Shown here piece after piece: positions 10,056 to 19,219 of a DNA stretch of 64,000 nucleotides. Below the pieces are notes generated by a model. It saw nothing but the letters and a program-made list of their open reading frames with translations. It was not told the origin of the DNA and made no database searches. Position 1 is the stretch's first letter; each line of letters begins with the position of its first letter. Made by a program: the position numbers and the translations under genes. Source of the DNA: Sphingopyxis sp. LC363 (GTDB taxonomy: Bacteria; Pseudomonadota; Alphaproteobacteria; Sphingomonadales; Sphingomonadaceae); contig NZ_JNFC01000005.1 of assembly GCF_000756385.1 (NCBI RefSeq), forward strand, positions 1 to 64,000, read 5' to 3'.

Positions 10056-11095
10056 GAATACCTCGTCAGCATCAGATAGCCGGAGATCAGGAAGATCCAG
10101 AGAAGCGAGATCGGCAGGAAGACCTTCCAGCCCAGCCGCATCAGCTGGTCATAGCGGTAGCGCGGGACCGTCGCCTTGACCCAGCTGAAGACGAAGAAGA
10201 AGAACAGGATCTTCGCGAACAGCCAGATGATGCCGGGAACGGCATAGAGCGGCGCCCAGTCGATCGGGGGCAGCCAGCCGCCCCAGAAGAGCACCGCGTT
10301 GAGCGTGCACATCAGAAGGACATTGGCATATTCGCCGAGCCAGAAGAGCGCGAAGCTCATCGACGAATATTCGGTCTGATAGCCCGCGACGAGCTCGCTT
10401 TCCGCTTCGGTCAAGTCGAACGGCGCGCGCGCGGTTTCGGCGAGCGACGAGATGAGGAACATCACCGCGAGCGGGAAGAGCAGCAGGTTGAAGCCGAACG
10501 CGTTGACGAAGCCGAGCCCGTGGCCCTGCTGCGCTTTCACGATCTCGTTCATGTTGAAGCTGTCGGCGAAGAGCACGACGCCGATCAGGATGAAGCCGAT
10601 CGAGACTTCATAGCTGATCATCTGCGCCGAAGCGCGCATCGCCGAGAAGAAGGGATATTTCGAGTTCGACGACCAGCCCGACAGGATCACGCCGTAGACG
10701 CCGAGCGACGAGATCGCGAGAATGTAGAGCAGCCCGACGTTGATGTCAGCGAGCACCGCGCCCGAATTGAACGGGATCACCGCCCATGCGAGCAGCGCGA
10801 CGGTGAAGGTGATGATCGGCGCGATCAGGAACAGGCCGCGGTTGGCCGAGCTCGGGATGATCGTTTCCTGCAGGAACACTTTCAAACCGTCGGCGAAGCT
10901 TTGCAGCAGGCCGAAGGGGCCGACGACGTTCGGGCCGCGGCGCAGCGCGATCGCCGCCCAGATCTTGCGGTCGGCATAGATGATCATCGCAACCGCGAGC
11001 ATCAGCGGCAAAGCGATGAGCAGGATGCCGCAAATCGTCGCGACGCCCCACGCCCAGTTCGGGTCCATGCCCCACGAGATGAAGGTCTCGGTCAT
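10052..11095 (-). CDS. nuoH: NADH-quinone oxidoreductase subunit H
   Basis: A 347-residue, eight-helix subunit linking the peripheral and membrane arms and forming part of the quinone chamber, homologous to ND1. Family segments visible are [16 protein letters not shown], the [25 protein letters not shown] loop (acidic E-channel entry) and [13 protein letters not shown]. The ATG at 11095 overlaps the stop of a 46-codon ORF, and its own stop overlaps nuoI. Confidence 0.97.
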   Translation of the reverse strand: MTETFISWGMDPNWAWGVATICGILLIALPLMLAVAMIIYADRKIWAAIALRRGPNVVGPFGLLQSFADGLKVFLQETIIPSSANRGLFLIAPIITFTVALLAWAVIPFNSGAVLADINVGLLYILAISSLGVYGVILSGWSSNSKYPFFSAMRASAQMISYEVSIGFILIGVVLFADSFNMNEIVKAQQGHGLGFVNAFGFNLLLFPLAVMFLISSLAETARAPFDLTEAESELVAGYQTEYSSMSFALFWLGEYANVLLMCTLNAVLFWGGWLPPIDWAPLYAVPGIIWLFAKILFFFFVFSWVKATVPRYRYDQLMRLGWKVFLPISLLWIFLISGYLMLTRYS

Positions 11096-11232
11096 TTGCC
11101 GGCCCCGTCCTGGTTGCGCCAGCCGTTATGCGGGCCGGGCCGTTCCGACTTGCCCTTGGGATCGAAGCCGCGCCAGACGGCATAACCCATGCCGGCAAAC
11201 AGCACGCCAGCGATTGCATGTACCGGGGTCAT
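11092..11232 (-). CDS. Small ORF between nuoG and nuoH, one membrane helix
   Basis: A 46-codon ORF beginning [20 protein letters not shown] (one predicted helix) with a hydrophilic tail ending in NQDGAGK. Its ATG overlaps the nuoG stop as ATGA, and its own TGA overlaps the nuoH ATG as ATGA, so it closes the gap in a chain of coupled genes. No function is known to me. It could be an accessory subunit of complex I, an assembly factor, or only a translational relay. Paracoccus has unidentified reading frames within its nuo cluster (established knowledge), but homology is not shown here. Confidence 0.65.
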   Translation of the reverse strand: MTPVHAIAGVLFAGMGYAVWRGFDPKGKSERPGPHNGWRNQDGAGK

Positions 11233-13241
11233 TCCGCGGCCTCCGCAAAATCGACGCCATGGATCAGCTCTTCCGAGCAGCGCTGCATCGTCGGCGACGC
11301 GCGGCAGATGGCGTTGGTGAGATAGAAATCCTTGATCGGCGACGGGATCGCGCGCGCTTCGGGCTTGGCGGGCAGCTTGGGCACCGTCCAGCCATAGTCG
11401 GCGATGCCTTCGACGCCCAGCGCAGGCACGGCAGCGATCATCGCGGCGCGGCACTGGTCGAAGCTATCGAAGCCGACCGAGACGCCGACCGCATCGGCGA
11501 GCGCACGGAAAATGCTCCAGTCCTCGCGCGCATCGCCAGGTGCGAACACCGCCTTCTCGCTGCGCTGAACGCGGCCTTCGGTGTTGACTGTGGTGAAGTC
11601 CTTTTCGGTCCACGCGGCGGCGGGCAGGATAACGTCGGCGGCATGCGCGCCCTTGTCGCCATGATGGCCGACATAGACTTTGAACGTCTCGGGCAGCGCC
11701 GCGAAATCGACCTCGTCGGCGCCGAGGAAGAAAGCGAGCTTCGGCTTCGCCGCGATCACATCCTTGATCCCGCCGGGCAGGCCGTAGCCGAGCATCAGCG
11801 ATCCCATGCGCGCGGCCGAGAAATGGACGACGTTAAAGCCGTTCCAGCCGTCCTTGACCGCATTCACCGCCTTGGCGAGCGCGAGGCCCGCGCCATGCAC
11901 GCCGGGAACCGACAGCGCGCCGCCACCGAAGATCAGCATCGGCCGCTCGGCGCCCTTCAGCGCGTCGAGGACATGCGCGGGCAGCTTCGTGACGAGCGAT
12001 GCGTCGTCGCCGAGCCATTCGGTCTTGTAGGTGAGGTCGGTTTCGGGGCCGATCGCAAAGACCTTCGCGCCCTTCTTCCACGCCGCCTTGCGGATACGCG
12101 TGTTGATGAGCGGCGCTTCCCAGCGAAGGTTCGTGCCGACGAGCAGGATCACGTCGGCATTCTCGGCCTCGGCAATCGTCGTGTTGAAATTGACCGCCGA
12201 CAGGCTGGTAACGTCATAGTCGAGCCCGGTCTGGCGTCCTTCGAGCAGGTTGCCGCCGAGCGCGGTCACCAGCGATTTCGCGGCGAACATCGTCTCGCAA
12301 TCGGCGAGGTCTCCCGCGATCGCGGCGACCGACGAGCCCGCATTCACCGCCTTGATCGCGGCAAAGGCTTCGGCCCAGCTTGCGGGCTGGAGAGCGCCGT
12401 TCACGCGGACATAGGGCTGGTCGAGGCGGCGGCGGGTCAGACCGTCGACATGGTGGCGCGTCTTGTCGTTCGCCCATTCCTCGTTCACATCGTCGTTGAT
12501 GCGCGGCAGCACGCGCAGCACCTGCCGCCCGCGGCTGTCGATGCGGACGTTGGTACCGACCGCATCCATCATGTCGATGCCGAGCGTCTTGGTCAGCTCC
12601 CACGGACGCGCCTCGAACGCATAGGGCTTGCTGGTCAGCGCGCCGACGGGGCAGAGGTCGACGACATTGCCGCTGAGTTCGCTCTGGATTGCATGCTCCA
12701 GATACGACGTGATCTGCATATTCTCGCCGCGATAGATCGCGCCGATATCCTCAACGCCCGCGACTTCCTCCGCAAAGCGGACGCAGCGCGTGCACTGGAT
12801 ACAGCGGGTCATCACCGTCTTGACGATGGGGCCCATATATTTTTCGGTGACCGCGCGCTTGTTCTCGTCATAGCGCGTCGCGCCGCGGCCATAGGCGACC
12901 GACTGGTCCTGCAGGTCGCATTCGCCGCCCTGATCGCAGATCGGGCAGTCGAGCGGGTGGTTGATGAGCAGGAACTCCATCACCCCTTCGCGCGCCTTCT
13001 TCACCATCGGGCTATCGGTGCGGATCACCTGCCCTTCGGCGGTCGGCAGCGCGCACGATGCCTGCGGCTTCGGCGGGCCGGGCGATACTTCGACAAGGCA
13101 CATACGGCAATTGCCGGCGATCGACAGACGCTCGTGGTAGCAGAAGCGCGGAATTTCCTTCCCCGCCATCTCGCACGCCTGCAGAACGGTCGCGCCCTGC
13201 GGGACGTCGAGTTCTACGCCATCTACGGTAACTTTAGGCAT
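11229..13241 (-). CDS. nuoG: NADH-quinone oxidoreductase subunit G
   Basis: A 670-residue iron-sulphur subunit of the NADH-dehydrogenase module, with a molybdopterin-oxidoreductase-like C-terminal fold. It begins [16 protein letters not shown], followed by the [2Fe-2S] ligands (CYHERLSIAGNCRMC plus a later Cys), the His-Cys3 region CPICDQGGECDLQ and the [4Fe-4S] motif CIQCTRCVRF. The ATG at 13241 overlaps the nuoF stop as TAATG; an upstream in-frame extension would run inside nuoF. The C-terminal half keeps the fold, but I see no sign that it holds a molybdenum cofactor. Confidence 0.97.
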   Translation of the reverse strand: MPKVTVDGVELDVPQGATVLQACEMAGKEIPRFCYHERLSIAGNCRMCLVEVSPGPPKPQASCALPTAEGQVIRTDSPMVKKAREGVMEFLLINHPLDCPICDQGGECDLQDQSVAYGRGATRYDENKRAVTEKYMGPIVKTVMTRCIQCTRCVRFAEEVAGVEDIGAIYRGENMQITSYLEHAIQSELSGNVVDLCPVGALTSKPYAFEARPWELTKTLGIDMMDAVGTNVRIDSRGRQVLRVLPRINDDVNEEWANDKTRHHVDGLTRRRLDQPYVRVNGALQPASWAEAFAAIKAVNAGSSVAAIAGDLADCETMFAAKSLVTALGGNLLEGRQTGLDYDVTSLSAVNFNTTIAEAENADVILLVGTNLRWEAPLINTRIRKAAWKKGAKVFAIGPETDLTYKTEWLGDDASLVTKLPAHVLDALKGAERPMLIFGGGALSVPGVHGAGLALAKAVNAVKDGWNGFNVVHFSAARMGSLMLGYGLPGGIKDVIAAKPKLAFFLGADEVDFAALPETFKVYVGHHGDKGAHAADVILPAAAWTEKDFTTVNTEGRVQRSEKAVFAPGDAREDWSIFRALADAVGVSVGFDSFDQCRAAMIAAVPALGVEGIADYGWTVPKLPAKPEARAIPSPIKDFYLTNAICRASPTMQRCSEELIHGVDFAEAAE

Positions 13242-14530
13242 TATTCGGCTGCCTCCAGCGCGCCGCCATTCTCGCGGATGCGGCGTTCGATTTCGGGGCG
13301 GAAATGCTTGATCAGGCCCTGGATCGGCCACGCCGCCGCGTCGCCGAGCGCGCAGATCGTGTGGCCTTCGACCTGCTTGGTCACGTCGAACAAAGTGTCG
13401 ATCTCGCTGATGTCGGCGTCGCCGGTGCGCAGCCGCTCCATCACGCGCCACATCCAGCCGGTGCCTTCGCGGCACGGCGTGCACTGGCCGCAGCTTTCAT
13501 GCTTGTAGAAATAGCTGATGCGGCTGATCGCCTGAACGACGTCGGTCGACTTGTCCATCACGATCGCGGCGGCGGTGCCGAGACCCGATCCGACGGCCTT
13601 CAGGCCGTCGAAATCCATCGGCGCGTCCATGATCTCGGCCGCGGGAACCAGCGGAACCGACGAGCCGCCGGGGATCACCGCGAGCAGATTGTCCCAGCCG
13701 CCGCGAATGCCGCCGCAATGCTTGTCGATCAGTTCGCGGAAGCTGATGCCCATCTCTTCCTCGACGACGCACGGGCGCTCGACATGGCCCGAGATCTGGA
13801 AGAGCTTGGTGCCCTTGTTATTCTCGCGCCCGAAGCTTGCGAACCACGGCGCGCCGCGGCGGAGGATTGTCGGGACGACCGCGATGCTTTCGACATTGTT
13901 CACCGTCGTCGGGCAGCCGTAGAGGCCCGCGCCCGCCGGGAACGGGGGCTTGAGGCGCGGCTGGCCCTTCTTGCCCTCGAGGCTTTCGATCATCGCGGTT
14001 TCTTCGCCGCAAATGTACGCGCCGGCGCCGCGGTGGACGAAGACGTCGAAATCATAGCCCGACTTCGCCGCATTCTTGCCGAGCAGGCCGGCATCATACG
14101 CCTCCTGCACCGCGGCGAAGAGCGTCTCCGCCTCGCGGATGAACTCGCCGCGAATATAGATATAGGCAGCGCGCGCGCGCATCGCGAAGCCCGCGATCAG
14201 CGCGCCTTCGATCAGCTTGTGCGGATCGTGACGGATGATCTCGCGGTCCTTGCACGAACCCGGTTCGGATTCGTCGGCGTTGATGACGAGGAAGCTCGGG
14301 CGATCGGCGCGCGGCTCCTTCGGCATGAAGCTCCATTTGAGCCCGGTCGGGAAGCCCGCGCCGCCGCGGCCGCGAAGCCCCGACGCCTTGATCTCCTCGA
14401 TAATCGCGTCCTGGCCGCGGCTCATCAGATCCTTGGTCTTGTCCCAATCGCCGCGCGCCTGCGCGGATTTGAGGTTCCACGGCTGGAAACCGTAGAGATT
14501 GGTGAAAATGCGATCCTTGTCGGCGAGCAT
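13241..14530 (-). CDS. nuoF: NADH-quinone oxidoreductase subunit F
   Basis: A 429-residue NADH-binding flavoprotein, the entry point of complex I. The NADH/FMN glycine loop is [16 protein letters not shown], the FMN site includes [13 protein letters not shown], and the N3 [4Fe-4S] ligands are [12 protein letters not shown] plus a later Cys (HTICALGD). The start at 14530 lies 2 nt after the stop of a 33-codon ORF whose GGGAAGGGTGAG end serves as its ribosome-binding region. The stop overlaps the nuoG start. Confidence 0.97.
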   Translation of the reverse strand: MLADKDRIFTNLYGFQPWNLKSAQARGDWDKTKDLMSRGQDAIIEEIKASGLRGRGGAGFPTGLKWSFMPKEPRADRPSFLVINADESEPGSCKDREIIRHDPHKLIEGALIAGFAMRARAAYIYIRGEFIREAETLFAAVQEAYDAGLLGKNAAKSGYDFDVFVHRGAGAYICGEETAMIESLEGKKGQPRLKPPFPAGAGLYGCPTTVNNVESIAVVPTILRRGAPWFASFGRENNKGTKLFQISGHVERPCVVEEEMGISFRELIDKHCGGIRGGWDNLLAVIPGGSSVPLVPAAEIMDAPMDFDGLKAVGSGLGTAAAIVMDKSTDVVQAISRISYFYKHESCGQCTPCREGTGWMWRVMERLRTGDADISEIDTLFDVTKQVEGHTICALGDAAAWPIQGLIKHFRPEIERRIRENGGALEAAE

Positions 14531-14532
14531 GG

Positions 14533-14634
14533 TTACTCACCCTTCCCTTTGCCGCCCTGACGCGCGGCATATGTGGCAAAAAACACGACGGCGAGCCCCA
14601 TGAAGGCGGCGCCCAATGCGATCCAGACCGCCAT
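14533..14634 (-). CDS. 33-residue membrane mini-protein ORF between nuoE and nuoF
   Basis: The ATG at 14634 overlaps the nuoE stop as TGATG. The product begins [20 protein letters not shown], a single hydrophobic helix, then a short basic Gly/Lys-rich tail (RQGGKGKGE). It ends 2 nt before nuoF and its 3' end supplies the nuoF Shine-Dalgarno sequence. It may be a true micro-protein of the complex I operon or a translational bridge between nuoE and nuoF. I know of no function. Confidence 0.6.
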   Translation of the reverse strand: MAVWIALGAAFMGLAVVFFATYAARQGGKGKGE

Positions 14635-15302
14635 CACCAATCCTTCCGATAGTCGTGGTTGGCCTTGACCATTTCCTTCAGCGTCGTTGGTCCGCCCTCG
14701 GGCTCGCTCGTATGGCGTCCCGGAACCTGCGTCCCCGTCTTCGGCGTCTTGCCCGCGGCAAGGTCGTCGAGGATGCGCGTCATGCTGTCGTAGTCGAGGT
14801 CTTCGTAATTATCGTCGTTGATCTGAACCATCGGTGCGTTGGTGCAGGTGCCCATGCACTCGACCTCGGTCAGCGTGAACAGCCCGTCGGGCGTCGTCTT
14901 GCCCTTGGTCATCCCGCGGTTCTTGCACGCCGCCATCACATCGTCCGACCCGCGCAGCAGGCACGGCGTCGTGCCGCAGACCTGCACATGATAGCGGCCG
15001 ACGGGGACGAGATTGTACATCGTATAGAAGGTCGCGACCTCATAGGCGCGGATGAACGGCATATCGAGCGCGGCGGCGACATATTCGATCACCGGTACGG
15101 GCAGCCAGCCCTGCGTCTGCGTCTCGGCACCGACCTGGCGTTGCGCAAGGTCGAGCAAAGGCATCACCGCCGAACGCTGCCGCCCCGCAGGATAGCGCGC
15201 GATGACCGCCTTCGCCTTCTCGGCATTTTCGGCGGTCCACGCAAAAGCGCCCCAGCGCGCGCGGACTTCGGCTTCATCTGGAATTTGCGGTGCGTCGGCC
15301 AT
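14634..15302 (-). CDS. nuoE: NADH-quinone oxidoreductase subunit E
   Basis: A 222-residue thioredoxin-fold subunit with the N1a [2Fe-2S] cluster. The four ligands are seen as CGTTPCLLRG, beginning the first pair, and ECMGTCTNAP, the second. The C-terminus extends past the core with RHTSEPEGGPTTLKEM, common in alphaproteobacterial NuoE. The ATG at 15302 overlaps the nuoD stop as TAATG. It works with NuoF and NuoG in NADH oxidation. Confidence 0.97.
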   Translation of the reverse strand: MADAPQIPDEAEVRARWGAFAWTAENAEKAKAVIARYPAGRQRSAVMPLLDLAQRQVGAETQTQGWLPVPVIEYVAAALDMPFIRAYEVATFYTMYNLVPVGRYHVQVCGTTPCLLRGSDDVMAACKNRGMTKGKTTPDGLFTLTEVECMGTCTNAPMVQINDDNYEDLDYDSMTRILDDLAAGKTPKTGTQVPGRHTSEPEGGPTTLKEMVKANHDYRKDW

Positions 15303-16573
15303 TAGCGGTCACACTCTCCGAAAACGACGTCAATGGCGCCGATAATTGCAGTGGTGTCGGCGAGCATGTGGCCCTTCGACATCATGTCCATCGCCTGCAG
15401 GTGCGAAAATGCCGTCGGGCGGATCTTGCAGCGGTACGGCTTGTTGGTGCCGTCGCTGACCAGATAGACGCCGAATTCGCCCTTGGGGCTTTCGGTCGCC
15501 ACGTAAACCTCGCCCGCCGGGACGTGGAATCCCTCGGTATAAAGCTTGAAGTGGTGGATCAGCGATTCCATCGACTGCTTCATCTCGCCGCGCTTTGGCG
15601 GGACGACCTTGCGGTCGAGGCTCGCGACCGGGCCGGTGGGCATGTCGCGCAGGCATTGGAGAATGATGCGCGCCGACTGATAGACTTCCTGCACGCGGAC
15701 CATGAAGCGGTCGTAGCAGTCGCCGCGCGTGCCGACCGGAATCTCGAAATCCATCTTGGCATAGGCGTCATAGGGCTGCGACTTGCGCAGATCCCAAGCG
15801 ATGCCGCTGCCGCGGATCATCGGGCCCGAAAAGCCCCATGCCAGCGCGTCTTCTTTCGACACCGTCGCGATGTCGACGTTGCGCTGCTTGAAGATGCGGT
15901 TGTCGATGACGAGGCTCATCGCGTCGCCGAACAGCTTCGGCAGCCGCTTTTCGCACCATTCGCCGATGTCGTAGAGCAGCCGTTCCGGCACGTCCTGATG
16001 GACGCCGCCCGGACGGAAATAGGCGCTGTGCATCCGCGCGCCCGACGCGCGCTCGAAGAAGTTGAGGCAATCCTCGCGCAGCTCGAACACCCAGAGGTTC
16101 GGGGTCATCGCGCCGACGTCCATGACGTGCGAGCCGATGTTGAGCATGTGATTGCAGATGCGCGTCAGCTCGGCGAACAGCACGCGCAGATATTGCGCGC
16201 GGTCGGGCACTTCGAGGTCGAGCAGCTTCTCGATCGCGAGGACATAGCTGTGCTCCATCCCGAGCGGCGAGCAATAGTCGAGCCGGTCGAAATAGGGCAG
16301 CGCCTGCAGATAGGTCTTATACTCGATCAGCTTTTCGGTGCCGCGGTGGAGCAGCCCGACGTGCGGGTCGACGCGCTCGATGATTTCGCCGTCGAGCTCC
16401 ATCACCATGCGGAGAACGCCGTGCGCCGCGGGGTGCTGCGGGCCGAAGTTGATCGTGTAATTGGTGACGACTTGATCGCCCGCGGTATCGGCGGTATCGA
16501 CCGGATAGCCCTCGAACATGTCGCTGCCGTGGTGCTTGACCGCCCCGGAATAATTGGAGGGAGAGTCGGTCAT
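15302..16573 (-). CDS. nuoD: NADH-quinone oxidoreductase subunit D
   Basis: A 423-residue 49-kDa-type subunit that shapes the quinone-binding cavity with NuoB, related to [NiFe] hydrogenase large subunits. Visible landmarks: [15 protein letters not shown] (quinone-site His), [26 protein letters not shown] and the C-terminal EGECDR-like end. The start at 16573 overlaps the nuoC stop as ATGA. NuoC and NuoD are separate genes here, unlike the fused nuoCD of E. coli. Confidence 0.97.
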   Translation of the reverse strand: MTDSPSNYSGAVKHHGSDMFEGYPVDTADTAGDQVVTNYTINFGPQHPAAHGVLRMVMELDGEIIERVDPHVGLLHRGTEKLIEYKTYLQALPYFDRLDYCSPLGMEHSYVLAIEKLLDLEVPDRAQYLRVLFAELTRICNHMLNIGSHVMDVGAMTPNLWVFELREDCLNFFERASGARMHSAYFRPGGVHQDVPERLLYDIGEWCEKRLPKLFGDAMSLVIDNRIFKQRNVDIATVSKEDALAWGFSGPMIRGSGIAWDLRKSQPYDAYAKMDFEIPVGTRGDCYDRFMVRVQEVYQSARIILQCLRDMPTGPVASLDRKVVPPKRGEMKQSMESLIHHFKLYTEGFHVPAGEVYVATESPKGEFGVYLVSDGTNKPYRCKIRPTAFSHLQAMDMMSKGHMLADTTAIIGAIDVVFGECDR

Positions 16574-17469
16574 GCGTCACCTCCTGTTTTGGGCTTGCGC
16601 GGCGCGCGCGGCTTGGCGGGCGCCTTTTCGGCTTTCTCGGTCGCGGGCGTCTTGGCCTTGGCGGCCTTGGTCGCCTTTGCGCCGTCGCGACTCGTCTTCG
16701 CGGCCTTGATGTTGGTCTTCGCGCCCGCGCCGGTCTGCGCCGTGTTTTCGGTCGTTTTCGGAGTCGGCGGCGGCGAAGCCTTCGCCTTTTCGTCGGCTGC
16801 CTTGACCTCTTTTGCGGTCATCGGCGTCGGTGCGCCCTTGCCCGGACCTTCGCCCGTCCCGCCGGCCTTTTCATCGCCCGGCAGCACATAATCGGCGCCT
16901 TCCCACGGGGACAGGAAGTCGAAATTGCGGAAATCCTGCGCCAGCCGCACGGGCTCGTACACGACGCGCTTGTCCTCTTCGGAATAGCGCAGCTCCGTAT
17001 AGCCGGTCAGCGGGAAGTCCTTGCGCTGCGGATGTCCCTGAAAACCATAGTCGGTCAGGATGCGGCGGAGGTCGGGGTTGCCGCTGAACAACACGCCGTA
17101 CATGTCGAACACTTCGCGCTCGAGCCAGCCGGCGTTCGGCCACACGGGAACGATCGTCGGAACCGGCGTCGCCTCGTCGGTCGACACGCGGACGCGCAGG
17201 CGGTGATTCTTCGTCACGCTGAGCAGGTGATAGACCACCTCGAACCGCTCGGCGCGATCGGGATAGTCGACCCCGGCGATTTCCATCAGCTGCTGATATT
17301 CAAGGCTGTCGCGCAGCGCGACCATCACCCCGGCGACGGCTTCGCGCGTCACCGTGATGCTGTCTTCATCGACCGTGAACACATGCGCGACGAGGTCGGC
17401 GCCGAGCACCGTCTTCAGCGAAGCCGCGAGCGAAGGCTGCGGCGCGACGAGGGGAGCGGGATGGGCCAT
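16570..17469 (-). CDS. nuoC: NADH-quinone oxidoreductase subunit C with long basic tail
   Basis: A 299-residue protein. Residues 1-198 are the 30-kDa-type subunit, including the signature [25 protein letters not shown] and [10 protein letters not shown]. From about residue 200 to the end (DNA 16570-16872) there is a low-complexity tail rich in Ala, Lys, Pro and Thr (for example [20 protein letters not shown]), resembling histone H1-like tails. The core connects NuoD to the NADH module; the tail is not needed by the family and is probably disordered. The ATG at 17469 ([10 protein letters not shown]) overlaps the nuoB stop as TGATG. Confidence 0.96.
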   Translation of the reverse strand: MAHPAPLVAPQPSLAASLKTVLGADLVAHVFTVDEDSITVTREAVAGVMVALRDSLEYQQLMEIAGVDYPDRAERFEVVYHLLSVTKNHRLRVRVSTDEATPVPTIVPVWPNAGWLEREVFDMYGVLFSGNPDLRRILTDYGFQGHPQRKDFPLTGYTELRYSEEDKRVVYEPVRLAQDFRNFDFLSPWEGADYVLPGDEKAGGTGEGPGKGAPTPMTAKEVKAADEKAKASPPPTPKTTENTAQTGAGAKTNIKAAKTSRDGAKATKAAKAKTPATEKAEKAPAKPRAPRKPKTGGDA

Positions 17470-18023
17470 CAGCGTTCGATCGTTCCGACGCGGCGGATCT
17501 TCCGCTGCAACTGCATCACGCCATAGAGCAGAGCCTCGGCGGTCGGCGGGCAACCGGGAACATAGATGTCGACGGGCACGATGCGGTCGCAGCCGCGCAC
17601 CACCGAATAGCTATAGTGATAATAGCCGCCGCCATTGGCGCAGCTGCCCATCGAGATCACATACTTCGGGTTCGACATCTGGTCGTAAACCCGGCGCAGC
17701 GCGGGGGCCATCTTGTTGCACAGCGTTCCCGCGACGATCATCACGTCCGACTGGCGCGGGCTCGCGCGCGGCGCGGCGCCGAAGCGTTCCATGTCGTAAC
17801 GTGGCATGTTGACGTGAATCATCTCGACCGCGCAGCAGGCGAGCCCGAAGGTCATCCACCAGAGCGAGCCGGTGCGCGCCCAGTTGAACAGATCCTCGGT
17901 CGAGGTGACGAGAAAGCCCTTGTCGCCGACCTCTGAATTGAGGTCGTCGAAGAAGCCCTGATCGGGGTTCGTGCCGGGGGCAACCGGCATCTGGCCGGGC
18001 ATGATGATGCTGGAAGTGCTCAT
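17469..18023 (-). CDS. nuoB: NADH-quinone oxidoreductase subunit B
   Basis: A 184-residue protein with the N2 [4Fe-4S] cluster that reduces quinone. All four ligands are visible: the adjacent pair in GLACCAVEM, then [10 protein letters not shown] and [14 protein letters not shown]. The N-terminal about 35 residues are variable. The start at 18023 ([10 protein letters not shown]) overlaps the nuoA stop as ATGA; sequence upstream in the same frame belongs to nuoA. Confidence 0.97.
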   Translation of the reverse strand: MSTSSIIMPGQMPVAPGTNPDQGFFDDLNSEVGDKGFLVTSTEDLFNWARTGSLWWMTFGLACCAVEMIHVNMPRYDMERFGAAPRASPRQSDVMIVAGTLCNKMAPALRRVYDQMSNPKYVISMGSCANGGGYYHYSYSVVRGCDRIVPVDIYVPGCPPTAEALLYGVMQLQRKIRRVGTIER

Positions 18024-18394
18024 TCCCAATCCAACGCGCCTTTTTTCCACGCGTACACAAGGCCGAGGGTCAATTCGGCGAGGAAGATCATCATCGTCGC
18101 CCAACCGGCCCAGCCGATTTCCTCGAGGCTCACCGCCCAAGGAAAGAGGAAGGCCGCTTCGAGGTCGAAGATGATGAAAAGGATGGCGACGAGGTAGAAA
18201 CGCACGTCGAACTGGCTGCGCGCGTCTTCAAAAGCGGGAAAACCGCATTCATATTCGGTCAGCTTCGCCGGATCGGGCTTGTGCGCCCCGGTCAGCCGGG
18301 CGACCCCCATCGGAAGGAACACGAAGGCACAGGACAGGCCGAGGGCGATGACCAGAAAGATCAGAATCGGCAAATATTGCGTCAGATCGACCAT
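18020..18394 (-). CDS. nuoA: NADH-quinone oxidoreductase subunit A
   Basis: A 124-residue, three-helix membrane subunit homologous to ND3, first gene of the complex I operon. The family loop [32 protein letters not shown] is present, including the Cys of the quinone-site loop. The divergent neighbour starts at 18617, so the 222-nt space between them must hold the nuo promoter. Confidence 0.97.
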   Translation of the reverse strand: MVDLTQYLPILIFLVIALGLSCAFVFLPMGVARLTGAHKPDPAKLTEYECGFPAFEDARSQFDVRFYLVAILFIIFDLEAAFLFPWAVSLEEIGWAGWATMMIFLAELTLGLVYAWKKGALDWE

Positions 18395-18447
18395 GGGAGC
18401 TCGCAGTTCTGTTGTTTTGGGGTGTCGCGCACCCGTTTATGGGGGGC

Positions 18448-18476
18448 GCTTTAGGCCAGCGCGACGCGTGTCGCAA
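18448..18476 (-). promoter_or_regulatory. Candidate nuo operon promoter
   Basis: Read on the minus strand, TTGCGA (18471-18476) and TAAAGC (18448-18453) are separated by 17 nt, fitting a loose sigma-70-type -35/-10 pair. They lie 54-82 nt upstream of the nuoA ATG. Only similarity to consensus supports this. Confidence 0.35.
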
Positions 18477-18616
18477 GCGCTGCGGGCAGGATTTTCGTTC
18501 CTTGCGTAACCAAAAACCCATTGCATGCTGGCGAGCGGGCCTATCGCTGTGATACGCCATCGAAAAAGGGCCGCTGGACCGCAGTTTCAGGGCCAAAATC
18601 GATAAAGGGAGCTTTC

Positions 18617-19099
18617 ATGGGACCAATCACCGCTCGCGCCGCCCTCGCCCTCGCCCCGCTGGCGCTTTTTCCGGCGACCCCGGCGCATGCCGAACTGGTC
18701 AACGCGGCGAATCCGGAAACGATCAAGGCGATCGTCGAGTCGCAGGGCTGGCCCGCGACGATCGTCGCCAAGGATGGTGACGACCCTTATATCGAGAGCA
18801 ACCGGGCCGGCCTCAAATTCCTCGTGCTTTTTATGAACTGCGACGCGGGCGAGCGGTGCAAGACGCTGCAATATTATATGGGTTTCAGCGACGCGAAAGA
18901 CGTCACGCTCGACCGGCTCAACCAGTGGAACAAGGAAAAACGCTTCGCGCGCGCCTATAAGGACGACGCGGGCGACCCGGTGCTCGAAATGGACGTCGAC
19001 CTCGATTTCCAGGGCATCCCGCGCGAGAATGTCGGCGAGACCTTCAACACCTGGGCGTCGCTGATGGACAGCTTTCGGGCGTATGTTTTCGAGAAGTGA
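18617..19099 (+). CDS. Secreted YbjN-domain protein
   Basis: A 160-residue protein with a clear signal peptide (hydrophobic residues about 7-20; cleavage after AHA near residue 25) and a YbjN-like domain beginning LVNAANPETIKAIVESQGWPA. In the family this domain has a chaperone-like alpha/beta fold, but the role of secreted forms is unknown. A GGGA motif precedes the ATG at 18617. The reading frame continues upstream to 18521, but that part lacks a signal and a ribosome site. It diverges from nuoA. CysX5Cys (CDAGERC) in the mature part could form a disulphide. Confidence 0.85.
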   Translation: MGPITARAALALAPLALFPATPAHAELVNAANPETIKAIVESQGWPATIVAKDGDDPYIESNRAGLKFLVLFMNCDAGERCKTLQYYMGFSDAKDVTLDRLNQWNKEKRFARAYKDDAGDPVLEMDVDLDFQGIPRENVGETFNTWASLMDSFRAYVFEK

Positions 19100-19139
19100 G
19101 ACAGGCCAAGCAAAAACGCACAGCACTTCCCCCTTTTCG

Positions 19140-19208
19140 TCACCCCGGACTTGATCCGGGGTCCATAACCGCACCGTTGGAATGGATGCCGGATCAAGTC
19201 CGGCATGA
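19140..19208. repeat. Paired-palindrome intergenic repeat (copy 1)
   Basis: The 26-nt arms 19140-19165 and 19183-19208 are inverted copies of each other with four mismatches, and each arm is itself a small palindrome centred on GACTTGATCCGG. It lies between the convergent YbjN-like gene and suhB. The same architecture recurs at 24155-24232 and 27102-27202. It may serve as a bidirectional transcription end. Confidence 0.75.
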
Positions 19209-19219
19209 TGAAAGGAAGA

